The notes below the pieces were generated by a model that did no database searches, was not told where the DNA came from, and saw only the letters and a program-made list of their open reading frames with translations. Below, piece by piece: positions 7,649 through 15,255 of a stretch of 38,732 nt of DNA. Position 1 is the stretch's first letter. Each line of letters begins with the position of its first letter. The stretch is from a virus, in IMG/VR virus record IMGVR_UViG_3300027782_000167, positions 1-38,732 of that record; one strand, given 5' to 3'. The translations under genes and the position numbers were made by a program.

Positions 7649-8688
7649 AGATAGGTTTGATTGGAGATACTCATTATAATTTCCGCAAAGCAAATAAAGC
7701 ATTTCACGAGTATTTTGCTAAATTTTATGATGAAATATTTTTTCCTACATTAAAGAAAAACAAAATCAAAACAGTCATTCATTTGGGTGATGCTTTTGAT
7801 AATCGTAAAGGTGTAGATTATTGGGCTCTTGATTGGGCAAAGGAAAATGTTTATAATAGATTTCAAGATTTAGGAATTACTGTTTATAATATTGTGGGAA
7901 ATCACGATGCTTATTATAAAAACAGTAATGAAATTAATGCTATAGATACACTTCTTCAACAATATTATAATGTAGTTAGAGTGTCTAAACCAGCAGAATA
8001 TACTATTGAGGGAATGAAAACAGTTCTTCTTCCTTGGATATGTACTGATAATGAAAAGGAAACTTTTGAACTTCTTGAAAACACAGAAGCAAAAGTTATT
8101 TTTGGTCATCTTGAACTGAATGGATTTTCAGTTTATCCAGGGCACATTCATGAAGAAGGACTAGATAAAAAAGTATTTCAAAAGTTTGAAAGAGTTTATT
8201 CTGGGCATTATCATACTCGTAGTGATGATGGAAAAATCTTTTATCTTGGAAATCCATACCAAATGTTTTGGAATGATGTAAATGATAAAAGAGGATTTCA
8301 TATTTTTGATACAGATGATTATAAATTAGATTATTATCAAAATCCTCATACAATGTTTGAAAGAGTTTATTATGAAAATAATAATCCAAAAGATTTTGAC
8401 GCATCTTATTTGACTGATAAAATGGTTAAAATCGTTGTTCGTCAAAGGGATGACTATAAGATGTTTGATAAGTTTGTGGATTCGATAGTTAAAGTAAATC
8501 CATTAGAACTTAAAATTATTGAAAATGTTGATGTTTATGATGAAGATGTAAATTGTGATGAAATCCCAACAGAGGATACGTTGAGTATTTTGGATAAATA
8601 TGTGGAAGAGTCAGAATTTGAATTAGACAAGAACACTATTAAAAAACTCTTACGAGAATTTTATAAAGAAGCACTGGAAGTAGAATGA
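7645..8688 (+). CDS. 47: Recombination nuclease subunit gp47 (Mre11/SbcD family)
   Basis: Nuclease half of the gp46/gp47 complex that resects DNA ends for recombination-dependent replication. The 347 residues begin with the calcineurin-like phosphoesterase motifs in order: GDTHYN (residues 7-12), HLGDAFDNRK, VGNHDAYY, FGHLELNG and SGHYHTRS, which supply the metal ligands. The C-terminal part is acidic and Lys-rich. It overlaps gp55 by ATGA and the next gene by 4 bases. A DUF3110-like gene stands between it and its partner gp46. Confidence 0.95.
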   Translation: MKIGLIGDTHYNFRKANKAFHEYFAKFYDEIFFPTLKKNKIKTVIHLGDAFDNRKGVDYWALDWAKENVYNRFQDLGITVYNIVGNHDAYYKNSNEINAIDTLLQQYYNVVRVSKPAEYTIEGMKTVLLPWICTDNEKETFELLENTEAKVIFGHLELNGFSVYPGHIHEEGLDKKVFQKFERVYSGHYHTRSDDGKIFYLGNPYQMFWNDVNDKRGFHIFDTDDYKLDYYQNPHTMFERVYYENNNPKDFDASYLTDKMVKIVVRQRDDYKMFDKFVDSIVKVNPLELKIIENVDVYDEDVNCDEIPTEDTLSILDKYVEESEFELDKNTIKKLLREFYKEALEVE

Positions 8689-8975
8689 TGTTTTTACTCA
8701 CTATCTTAGAAAAAGAAGAAGAAGGAGCATACGCAGTAGCTGATGAACATGGTGAAAAGGCTTTGTACTTTTTTGAAGAAGAAGATGATGCGGAAAGATA
8801 TTCTGGTCTCCTAATGGCGGAAGATTATCCAGAAATGACTGTGATAGAAGTTGATGATGAGATGGCGATAAAGACTTGTGAGATGTATGGATATAATTAT
8901 GTTATAATTACCCCAAATGAATTTGTGATACCACCAAGAGATTATGATACTATTCAAACAAATCGCATATCGTAA
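8685..8975 (+). CDS. DUF3110-like small acidic protein
   Basis: A 96-residue acidic protein. The stretch from ALYFFEEEDDAERYSGLL through MAEDYPEMTVIEVD to YGYNYVIITP has the pattern I associate with DUF3110 (PF11360), known from cyanobacteria: a strand, FEDEDDAERYA.LLEAQDFP, an acidic segment and a C-terminal strand. That supports a cyanobacterial host. Function is unknown for the family. It overlaps gp47 by 4 bases and gp46 by 32, so it is tightly coupled to the nuclease subunits and may act with them, which is inference. Confidence 0.75.
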   Translation: MMFLLTILEKEEEGAYAVADEHGEKALYFFEEEDDAERYSGLLMAEDYPEMTVIEVDDEMAIKTCEMYGYNYVIITPNEFVIPPRDYDTIQTNRIS

Positions 8976-10662
8976 CTTTCTTTCTTCTGGAAATCAAGCA
9001 ACAGAGATAAAATTTACAGATACGCAAACTACATTAATTGTCGGTGCGAATGGTTCAGGTAAAAGCACAATGCTTGATGCTCTTTGCTTTGGACTATTCA
9101 ATAAAGCATTTCGCAAAATCAATAAATCTCAATTAATCAATTCGACCAACGAAAAAGAATGCTTGGTTGAGATTGATTTTAGTATTGGAACAAAAGAATA
9201 CAAAATAAAAAGAGGTATTAAACCAAATATTTTTGAAATTTGGATTGATGGTGCTTTACAAAATCAAGCAGCATCATCGGCAGACCAACAAAAACAACTA
9301 GAAGATAATATTTTAAAATTAAACTATAAGTCATTTACTCAAATTGTAATTTTGGGTAGTGCTTCCTTTGTACCTTTTATGCAATTATCTACGGCAAATC
9401 GTAGGGAAGTTGTAGAAGATTTATTGGATATTAAAATCTTTTCTGCAATGAACGCAGTAATTAAAGATAGAATTAAAAATACAAATGATAAAATTAAAGA
9501 ACTTTCTTTGAAGCAATCAATGACTGAAGAAAAGGTCGAGATGCAAAAAGAGTTTATTGAAAGTATTGAGAAAAGTGGTAAAGAAAATATAGAAAAGAAA
9601 AAAGATAAAATCACTTCTATTATCACTTACATTGACCAGTTAACAGCAGAGAATACACAAAAGGTAGAGGAAGTATCAAATACTCTTCAACCCCAGTTGG
9701 AGAACCTTTTAGACGCATCTAAGAAACTAAAACAACTTTCTAATTTAAAGGGTAAAATATCTGAAAAGGTATCAAGTATTACAGAACAACATAAGTTTTT
9801 TAATAATAATTCGGTATGCCCTACTTGTACTCAAACTATTGAAGAAGAATTTAGATTAAATAAAGTCAGTGAATCTGAAACCAAAGCAAAGGAACTTCAG
9901 CAAGGTTATAATGAATTGAAAGAAGCAATCCAACAGGAGGAAAAGAGAGAACGTGAATTCAATGTCGTTTCAAAAGAGATTAGTTCTTTAAATAATGAAA
10001 TTTCTAATAACAATGTTAAAATTTCACAACTTAATAAACAATCAAGAGACCTTGACCAAGAAATTCAAGACATTACCAATAAAATTAAAAATAGAAATAC
10101 TGAAAGAAAAGTATTAACTGATTTAGAACAAACTTTGGATTTAATTCAAACAGAGAAATCAAAGAACAAAGAAGATGTTTCTTATTTTGACTTCGCACAC
10201 TCCTTGATGAAAGATGGTGGTATTAAAGGTAAAATCATTAAGAAGTATCTTCCACTAATGAACCAGCAGATTAATAAGTATCTGCAGATGATGGATTTTT
10301 ATATTAATTTTACTCTTGATGAAGAGTTTAATGAAAAAATTAAATCTCCTATTCACGAGGACTTCACATATGAAAGTTTTAGTGAAGGAGAAAAGATGAG
10401 AATTAATCTTTCAATTTTGTTCACTTGGAGAGAAATTGCAAGAATGAAAAATTCAGTCAATACCAATCTTCTTATTTTAGATGAAGTATTTGATAGTTCT
10501 TTGGACTTTATGGGAACAGACTATTTCACAAAAATTATTAAGTATGTGATAAAAGATACTAATATATTTGTCATTTCACATAAGACAGACGAATTGATTG
10601 ATAAATTTGATAGAGTTATCAAGTTTGATAAGGTTAAGGGATTTAGCAAAATGATTGACTGA
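8944..10662 (+). CDS. 46: Recombination nuclease ATPase subunit gp46 (Rad50/SbcC family)
   Basis: SMC-like ATPase partner of gp47. In 572 residues it has Walker A GANGSGKS (34-41), long coiled coils rich in Lys, Glu and Asn on either side of the zinc-hook motif CPTC (near residue 293), the ABC signature FSEGEKMRINLS, Walker B LLILDEVFDSSLD, and a terminal HKTDELIDKFDRVIKF switch. The start overlaps the DUF3110-like gene by 32 bases, supported by the NFLSSGN N-terminus typical of Rad50-type proteins. Confidence 0.95.
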   Translation: MILFKQIAYRNFLSSGNQATEIKFTDTQTTLIVGANGSGKSTMLDALCFGLFNKAFRKINKSQLINSTNEKECLVEIDFSIGTKEYKIKRGIKPNIFEIWIDGALQNQAASSADQQKQLEDNILKLNYKSFTQIVILGSASFVPFMQLSTANRREVVEDLLDIKIFSAMNAVIKDRIKNTNDKIKELSLKQSMTEEKVEMQKEFIESIEKSGKENIEKKKDKITSIITYIDQLTAENTQKVEEVSNTLQPQLENLLDASKKLKQLSNLKGKISEKVSSITEQHKFFNNNSVCPTCTQTIEEEFRLNKVSESETKAKELQQGYNELKEAIQQEEKREREFNVVSKEISSLNNEISNNNVKISQLNKQSRDLDQEIQDITNKIKNRNTERKVLTDLEQTLDLIQTEKSKNKEDVSYFDFAHSLMKDGGIKGKIIKKYLPLMNQQINKYLQMMDFYINFTLDEEFNEKIKSPIHEDFTYESFSEGEKMRINLSILFTWREIARMKNSVNTNLLILDEVFDSSLDFMGTDYFTKIIKYVIKDTNIFVISHKTDELIDKFDRVIKFDKVKGFSKMID

Positions 10663-10683
10663 CCTTTGGTTTTTTGGTATGAT
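10655..10683 (+). promoter_or_regulatory. Sigma-70-like promoter candidate before the DUF3310-gp45 operon
   Basis: TTGACT (5 of 6 consensus), a 17-base spacer and TATGAT (5 of 6), overlapping the gp46 stop region and just before the DUF3310 gene. It would drive the sliding-clamp and clamp-loader genes. The leader would be very short if the ATG at 10698 is used. Confidence 0.5.
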
Positions 10684-10697
10684 TGGTAAAGGTTACT

Positions 10698-11108
10698 ATG
10701 ACTTTCTTTACTATGTTTGGACCTGAAGATGAAAGAAATTTCAATGAGTTTACAGTAAAACTCGATGAAATAACTGGTTTAATTGATGTTACAAAAACTC
10801 CTGTGAATATGACTGAAAATACAAATGCTAATGGTTTCTGGAAATACAACGAAGACCAAATCCTGAAACAACTTGAACAATATATTGCTGGTACTTATAA
10901 TCAGCATTATGTTGATAGGACTGGTGGTGGAACAGAACAAACCCTCGATAAGATTAAACACAATCGCCGTGAAGGATTTTGTGCTGGTAACATTACCAAG
11001 TATACTGACCGATATGATACCAAAGGAACTCCTCGTGCTGACTTGTTTAAAGTTCTACACTATACTATTCTTTTGATTAATCATCTCAATCTCGTTGAAA
11101 ACAAGTGA
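10698..11108 (+). CDS. DUF3310-family protein
   Basis: The C-terminal half carries the DUF3310 pattern: YNQHYV, then REGFCAGNITKYTDRYDTKG and DLFKVLHY, corresponding to the family's HY..G..., GN..KY..Ry..K and DL.K...Y signatures. The family is widespread in phages and often labelled a nucleotide-kinase-like protein, but its activity is not established. The first 60 residues look phage-specific. A TTG in frame at 10683 would extend it by five residues but lies in the -10 box, so the ATG at 10698 after AAAGG is chosen (136 residues). It overlaps the possible GTG start of the clamp gene, so it is probably co-expressed with gp45. Confidence 0.8.
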   Translation: MTFFTMFGPEDERNFNEFTVKLDEITGLIDVTKTPVNMTENTNANGFWKYNEDQILKQLEQYIAGTYNQHYVDRTGGGTEQTLDKIKHNRREGFCAGNITKYTDRYDTKGTPRADLFKVLHYTILLINHLNLVENK

Positions 11109-11125
11109 AAATTAAACCCCAAACT

Positions 11126-11791
11126 ATGAAACTTTCTGAATCTACTATTACTATTCTAAAAAACTTTTCTTCAATCAATCAGTCGATTTTGGTTAAAGAA
11201 GGTTCTAAACTTCGCACAATTTCTGTGATGAAGAATATTCTTGCCGAGGCAGAAATTAAGGAAGAATTCCCAAAGAATTTTGCGATTTATGACCTTAATC
11301 AATTTCTAAATGGATTGGGACTACACCAAGACCCTGACCTTGATTTTGAGAATGATTCGCACGTTATTATTCGTGAAGGAAAACGTCGTGTGAAGTATTT
11401 CTTTGCTGACCCAGAAGTGATTGTATCACCACCAGAAAAAGAAATTACACTTCCTTCTGAAGATGTTTGCTTTCAACTAGAACATTCACAACTTGATAAA
11501 CTCATCAAAGCAGCAGCAGTTTATCAACTTCCAGATCTTTCTGCTGTTGGTGAAGCAGGTGTAATTCGTTTGGTTGTTCGTGATAAGAAGAATGATACTT
11601 CTAACGAATACTCTATCGTTGTTGGTGAAACTGATAAGGAATTTACTTTCAACTTCAAGGTAGAAAACATTAAGATTATTCCTGGTTCTTATGATGTGGT
11701 TGTGTCAGAAAAACTTCTGTCTAAATTCACGAACGAACGGTACAATTTGACCTATTATATTACTTTGGAACCAGACTCAAATTTCCTATGA
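11126..11791 (+). CDS. 45: Sliding clamp gp45
   Basis: Trimeric processivity clamp for the phage DNA polymerase and coactivator of late transcription with gp55. The N-terminus MKLSESTITILKNFSSINQS aligns with T4 gp45 (MKLSKDTTALLKNFATINSG). Later matches are FAIYDLNQFLNGL, FNFKVENIKIIPGSYDVVV and the terminal YITLEPDS. Length is 221 residues (T4 228). A GTG at 11105 in frame gives seven extra residues, but the ATG at 11126 matches the T4 start. The 3' end overlaps the next gene by ATGA. Confidence 0.94.
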   Translation: MKLSESTITILKNFSSINQSILVKEGSKLRTISVMKNILAEAEIKEEFPKNFAIYDLNQFLNGLGLHQDPDLDFENDSHVIIREGKRRVKYFFADPEVIVSPPEKEITLPSEDVCFQLEHSQLDKLIKAAAVYQLPDLSAVGEAGVIRLVVRDKKNDTSNEYSIVVGETDKEFTFNFKVENIKIIPGSYDVVVSEKLLSKFTNERYNLTYYITLEPDSNFL

Positions 11792-12195
11792 TGGAATTTC
11801 TTCTCTATTTGACTCCTACTGGACAGCAAATTATTAGCACTATTATGCAGAGAAATTACAATATCAAACAAAATGCGGCAATCTGTCGCAATAAAGAAAT
11901 GTTTGGTATTGTAAAAACTCCTAATTTTGTAATTTGCTTGAATAATATTAAAAATACTATTAGTCCAGTTGATTATTATGTAAATGAGACAGTTTATCAC
12001 GAAGCAGTTCACGTAGCACAATCTTGTAAAAAAGGACCTCTGGGTGTAAATGTTTCTTTGAATGCTTACAAAATGAATGATGTAATTCGTTCTACAAAAA
12101 TTAGTGGTGAATATCCTGTATATGAATCGGAAGCATATTTTTTAGAAGATAAACCTGAACAAGTTCTTTATTATTTGAAAAAATTCTGTTTTTAA
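11788..12195 (+). CDS. Small protein with HExxH metallopeptidase-like motif
   Basis: A 135-residue protein with YHEAVHVAQSC at residues 70-80: an exact HExxH zinc-binding motif set in a helix, with a possible third ligand in the downstream YESEAYFLED segment (E113 or E115). Most of the sequence before it is hydrophobic and beta-like. I do not recognise a named family. It is linked to the clamp gene by an ATGA overlap and followed after 2 bases by another uncharacterised gene, so it is expressed with replication proteins. A protease or other zinc-hydrolase role is inferred from the motif only. Confidence 0.7.
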   Translation: MMEFLLYLTPTGQQIISTIMQRNYNIKQNAAICRNKEMFGIVKTPNFVICLNNIKNTISPVDYYVNETVYHEAVHVAQSCKKGPLGVNVSLNAYKMNDVIRSTKISGEYPVYESEAYFLEDKPEQVLYYLKKFCF

Positions 12196-12197
12196 TT

Positions 12198-12725
12198 ATG
12201 AATATTTTTGTGACTGATTTTTGTCCTGTGCTTTCTGCTGTGTCACTCCCAGATAAGCATATTGTCAAAATGCCTCTGGAAACTTGCCAAATGCTCTCTA
12301 TTATTTTGTCTAAATGGTATTATAACTGGGGGACTATTCCCAAAAAGGATGGAACCCCTTATAGTACTGAGAAGGGAGCATTTAGAAATCATCCTTGTAC
12401 TGTGTGGGCAGCAAAATCCCACGAGAACCTTGCCTGGTTGATTCGGCACGGATTTGCCCTTTGTAATGAGTATCGGCATCGTTATGGTAAAGACCACGCT
12501 TGTATGAAAGGACTTGAAGTGGCAGAGAATATCTTTGCTACTAAAAGTGGAAAGGAGATTTCTATCTACAAAAATGTGGTAGAATTCACAAGGGCAATGC
12601 CTGATGAGTTCAAACTTGACGAAAGTATTGATACTCCAACAGCATATCAAAAGTATGTTGCGTCTAAACCTTGGGTTGCATCTAATTATCTTCGTATGCC
12701 GCAACGAAAACCTGATTGGATTTGA
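12198..12725 (+). CDS. Conserved phage protein, distantly like pyrimidine-dimer glycosylases
   Basis: A 175-residue protein beginning MNIFVTD. It has a conserved-looking N-terminal helix (DKHIVKMPLETCQMLS), a central NHPCTVWAAKSHENLAWLIRHG block, ALCNEYRHRYGK, and a C-terminal AMPDEF...TAYQKYVASK segment. The order of a HPC..W block, an E..R.RYG helix and a MPDEF...Y.KYY end recalls the Pyr_excise/T4 DenV group, but catalytic equivalence cannot be shown by eye and the N-terminus differs from DenV. It could equally be a conserved phage protein of another function. Strong codon-level structure and tight spacing show it is a real gene. A hairpin follows it. Confidence 0.65.
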   Translation: MNIFVTDFCPVLSAVSLPDKHIVKMPLETCQMLSIILSKWYYNWGTIPKKDGTPYSTEKGAFRNHPCTVWAAKSHENLAWLIRHGFALCNEYRHRYGKDHACMKGLEVAENIFATKSGKEISIYKNVVEFTRAMPDEFKLDESIDTPTAYQKYVASKPWVASNYLRMPQRKPDWI

Positions 12726-12728
12726 TTG

Positions 12729-12755
12729 ACCAAACGACATTTTGTGTAGTTTGGT
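12729..12755 (+). terminator. Hairpin before the HNH gene (weak terminator or RNA structure)
   Basis: ACCAAAC and GTTTGGT form a 7-bp stem; an inner ACA/TGT extends it after one mismatch around a TTTTG loop. There is no long T run, and a late promoter starts at the next base. It may terminate weakly or shape the 5' region of readthrough RNA. Confidence 0.5.
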
Positions 12756-12763
12756 TATAAATA
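12756..12763 (+). promoter_or_regulatory. T4-type late promoter (TATAAATA) for the HNH gene
   Basis: Exact TATAAATA, directly after the hairpin and 21 bases before the ATG of the HNH endonuclease. It gives the endonuclease late expression inside an otherwise replication-type operon. Confidence 0.75.
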
Positions 12764-12784
12764 ATATTAGTTATAACTTTTCTA

Positions 12785-13234
12785 ATGGAACTCGACGGAA
12801 TTACCTACAAACAATCAAAAACTTATCCTGACATTTATATTAGTGCTTGTGGTAAAATTCTAAATGTGAAACCTATTGGAAGAGTTGATAAACGAGATGG
12901 TTATGTTGTAGTTCGTGGAAAAAGACTACATCAACTTGTGGTAGAATGTTGGGGGGAACCAAGACCAAAAGGTAAAGATTGGTGTATAGACCATATTGAT
13001 GAAAATAAAAAAAATAATAAAAATGAAAATCTTAGGTGGTTACCTCGTTCAGAAAACACAAGAAGGTCTCATTTGGGGAGACCAGAACCCAAAAAAGGAA
13101 GATTACAAATGGAGGATGGTGTAAAGCAAAAAATTAAAAATCTTTCAGAGCAAGGATTGTCTCAAAGAAAGATTGCTGATATTATGGGCAAAAACCAACG
13201 AAGTATTTGGAATGTATTAAATGAGGTTTATTGA
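12785..13234 (+). CDS. Free-standing HNH homing endonuclease
   Basis: A 149-residue HNH nuclease. The N-terminus (YPDIYISACGKILN) is NUMOD4-like, the core has LHQLV with H49, then CIDHIDENKKNN with D69/H70 and NLRWLPRSENTRRS, the HNH_3 pattern. The C-terminal KIKNLSEQGLSQRKIADIMG is a helix-turn-helix for DNA recognition. It sits between the 12198 gene and gp44, ends by 1-base overlap with gp44 (TGATG), and has its own late promoter. No Shine-Dalgarno precedes the ATG. It is probably a mobile insertion that cuts alleles lacking it. Confidence 0.88.
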   Translation: MELDGITYKQSKTYPDIYISACGKILNVKPIGRVDKRDGYVVVRGKRLHQLVVECWGEPRPKGKDWCIDHIDENKKNNKNENLRWLPRSENTRRSHLGRPEPKKGRLQMEDGVKQKIKNLSEQGLSQRKIADIMGKNQRSIWNVLNEVY

Positions 13235-14178
13235 TGAGTAAAGATTTTTTGTTTGTGGAAAAATACCGTCCTCGTAAAATTGAGGATTGTATTCTTCCTG
13301 ATGGTATTAAGAAAACATTTTTGGATTTTGTTAAGAGGGGAGAAATACCAAATCTTCTTCTTGCTGGACCTCCAGGAGTAGGAAAAACAACAGTAGCAAA
13401 AGCATTATGTGAAGAACTTGGAGTAGATTATTATGTTATCAACGGATCTGATGAAGGACGATTTTTGGACACGGTACGGAACCAAGCAAAGAACTTTGCT
13501 TCGACCGTTTCACTTCAAGCAAATGGAAAACACAAAGTCATTATTGTGGATGAAAGTGATAACACAACCGCAGATGTTCAACTCCTTTTACGGGCTAATA
13601 TTGAGACGTTTTATAACAACTGTCGGTTCATCTTCACCTGTAACTACAAAAACAAAATCATCGAACCTCTCCACTCTCGATGTGCAGTTGTCGAATTCAG
13701 TATCAAAGGAAAAGAAAAAGCCCAGTTGGCAGGATCCTTCTTCAAGCGTTTACAAAACATCTTGGATGAAGAGAGCATCAAATATGATCCGAAAGTACTT
13801 GCCCAACTGATAAATTCCCATTTCCCTGATTGGCGTAGAGTTCTTAATGAGTGCCAAAGATACTCTGTTAGTGGTGAAATAGATAGTGGTATTCTTGCGT
13901 CTTTTTCTGATGTTGCTGTAAATGACCTTATTATTCATCTCAAAAGTAAAAACTTTTCTGAAGTCCGAAAGTGGGTGGTCTCCAACTTGGATAACGATCC
14001 TGGTGTCGTTCTTCGCAGGGTGTATGACGCCTGTTATGATTGTCTTTCACCCCAATCTATCCCTGCTGCCGTTCTTATTGTTGCTAAGTACCAATACCAG
14101 ATTGCGTTTGTGGCTGACCAAGAAATTAACCTCTTAGCAGCATTAACAGAAATTATGTGTGAATGTAGTTTCAAATGA
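13234..14178 (+). CDS. 44: Clamp-loader ATPase large subunit gp44
   Basis: AAA+ subunit that, with gp62, opens and loads gp45. The 314-residue product has the clamp-loader N-terminus VEKYRPR, Walker A AGPPGVGKTT (44-53), Walker B VIIVDESD, the sensor-1 segment FIFTCNYKNKII, and the SRC arginine-finger motif (HSRCAVVEF). The C-terminal helical domain ends LTEIMCECSFK. The ATG at 13234 overlaps the HNH stop codon by one base; a TTG at 13231 is unlikely. Parts of the gene use C-rich codons unlike the AT-rich HNH gene just before it, in keeping with the HNH gene being a newcomer. Confidence 0.95.
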   Translation: MSKDFLFVEKYRPRKIEDCILPDGIKKTFLDFVKRGEIPNLLLAGPPGVGKTTVAKALCEELGVDYYVINGSDEGRFLDTVRNQAKNFASTVSLQANGKHKVIIVDESDNTTADVQLLLRANIETFYNNCRFIFTCNYKNKIIEPLHSRCAVVEFSIKGKEKAQLAGSFFKRLQNILDEESIKYDPKVLAQLINSHFPDWRRVLNECQRYSVSGEIDSGILASFSDVAVNDLIIHLKSKNFSEVRKWVVSNLDNDPGVVLRRVYDACYDCLSPQSIPAAVLIVAKYQYQIAFVADQEINLLAALTEIMCECSFK

Positions 14179-14333
14179 GACCTGAAACAAGAGAAGCAAT
14201 GGAAATGCTTTTTGTTGCTAAGTGGAATCTTCCAAAAGCAGCACAGTATTGTAATCTTACTCATAAGGAATGTAAGATTGTGTTTAATGAATATTGTAAT
14301 TTTCATCCAGCAACTTATACGAATGAAAATTGA
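14175..14333 (+). CDS. 52-residue protein between the clamp-loader genes
   Basis: A small frame opened by an ATGA overlap with the gp44 stop and closed 11 bases inside gp62. The 52 residues begin MRPETREAMEMLFVAKW and continue LPKAAQYCNLTHKE, which reads like a short helix-turn-helix, then a His- and Asn-rich end. Tight coupling on both sides argues that it is translated. Function is unknown; a DNA-binding or clamp-loader accessory role is only a guess from shape and position. Confidence 0.72.
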   Translation: MRPETREAMEMLFVAKWNLPKAAQYCNLTHKECKIVFNEYCNFHPATYTNEN

Positions 14334-14709
14334 ACTGAAGGATTGGTTGAACTCAATCAATCAAAATAAAAAAAATATTATGGATGAAGACCCGTCCTCT
14401 ATAAAGGAGTATGCTCCTTATATTATTAACAGATGTTTGTCGGGTCATATTGATTGTTTGATGTATGCAAATGAGATGAATAAGTTCTCCTCATTAGATA
14501 AGAAACTTCAATATGATTTTTTTATAAATATAATTAGGAAAAAGAAGAGATTCTCTCCTTGGTTAAAACAAGAAAAAATTAAAGACCTTGAAATAGTCAA
14601 ATCTTACTATGGTTATAGTAATGAGAAGGCAAAGCAAGCTTTGAGAATTCTGACAAAAACACAACTAGATTTTATTAAATCAAAACTTGAAACTGGAGGA
14701 ACAAAATGA
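14323..14709 (+). CDS. 62: Clamp-loader small subunit gp62
   Basis: Small subunit of the gp44/gp62 clamp loader. The 128-residue product carries the cyanophage-type sequence: LKDWLNSIN near the start, DEDPSSIKEYAPYIINRCLS, DKKLQYDF, the highly basic IRKKKRFSPWLK, and YYGYSNEKAKQAL. It is shorter than T4 gp62 (187), as usual in cyanophages. The open frame extends back to 14212 in a different composition, but the ATG at 14323 is chosen because the upstream part is the shadow of the 52-residue gene. It overlaps regA by ATGA. Confidence 0.9.
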   Translation: MKIELKDWLNSINQNKKNIMDEDPSSIKEYAPYIINRCLSGHIDCLMYANEMNKFSSLDKKLQYDFFINIIRKKKRFSPWLKQEKIKDLEIVKSYYGYSNEKAKQALRILTKTQLDFIKSKLETGGTK

Positions 14710-15149
14710 GTGTTGTAAATGAACCTATTGTGGTTTGGTCGCAAGACCAAATGGTTGAAGTGATTTTGAATGAACCTGACGATTTTTTGAAGGTTCGTGA
14801 AACACTCACGCGTATTGGTGTCGCATCACGCAAAGAGAAAAAGATTTATCAATCTTGCCATATTCTTCATAAGCAAGGTAGATACTACCTTGTACATTTT
14901 AAAGAATTGTTTGCTTTAGATGGTAAACACGCAAATCTTACTGTAAATGACGTACAACGTCGTAATCGTATTATTCAACTTCTTGCTGATTGGGGATTGA
15001 TTACAATCGTCAAACCAGAAGGTATTACCGATATTGCTCCATTAAATCAAATCAAAGTTCTTGCTTATAAGGACAAGGCAGATTGGATTTTGGAAACAAA
15101 ATACAATATTGGTGCTAAAAAGAAAAGAACAGAAGAGGAAACCGAATAA
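14706..15149 (+). CDS. regA: RegA translational repressor
   Basis: RegA binds the start regions of many early and replication mRNAs, including clamp genes in T4, and blocks translation. Matching segments are NEPDDFLKVRETLTRIGVAS, YQSCHILHKQGRYYLVHFKE (near identical to T4 RegA YQSCHILQKQGKYYIVHFKE), RRNRIIQLLADWGLI and LETKYNIGAKKK. The 147 residues exceed T4 RegA (122) by an N-terminal extension and a basic/acidic tail; an internal start is possible. It closes the gp45-44-62-regA operon before a strong terminator. Confidence 0.94.
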   Translation: MSVVNEPIVVWSQDQMVEVILNEPDDFLKVRETLTRIGVASRKEKKIYQSCHILHKQGRYYLVHFKELFALDGKHANLTVNDVQRRNRIIQLLADWGLITIVKPEGITDIAPLNQIKVLAYKDKADWILETKYNIGAKKKRTEEETE

Positions 15150-15154
15150 GAAAG

Positions 15155-15181
15155 TGGGGAGAACAACACTCCCCATTTTTT
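15155..15181 (+). terminator. Rho-independent terminator after regA
   Basis: TGGGGAG and CTCCCCA form a 7-bp stem with an AACAACA loop, followed by a six-T run. It ends the clamp-loader/regA operon. No convincing promoter is seen in the roughly 75 bases before hsp20, though TATACT at about 15195 could be a -10 box without a good -35. Confidence 0.9.
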
Positions 15182-15255
15182 ATGACCTCCGATATATACT
15201 AATGATGTTGCCTTCGGGGACATTATTAACTTATCGACGCTTAAAGAGGTCTATC

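Noticed and set aside
15061-15255. N-terminal extension of Hsp20
   Set aside because: The open frame crosses the regA 3' end and a strong terminator; the ATG at 15256 has a good Shine-Dalgarno and gives the normal length.
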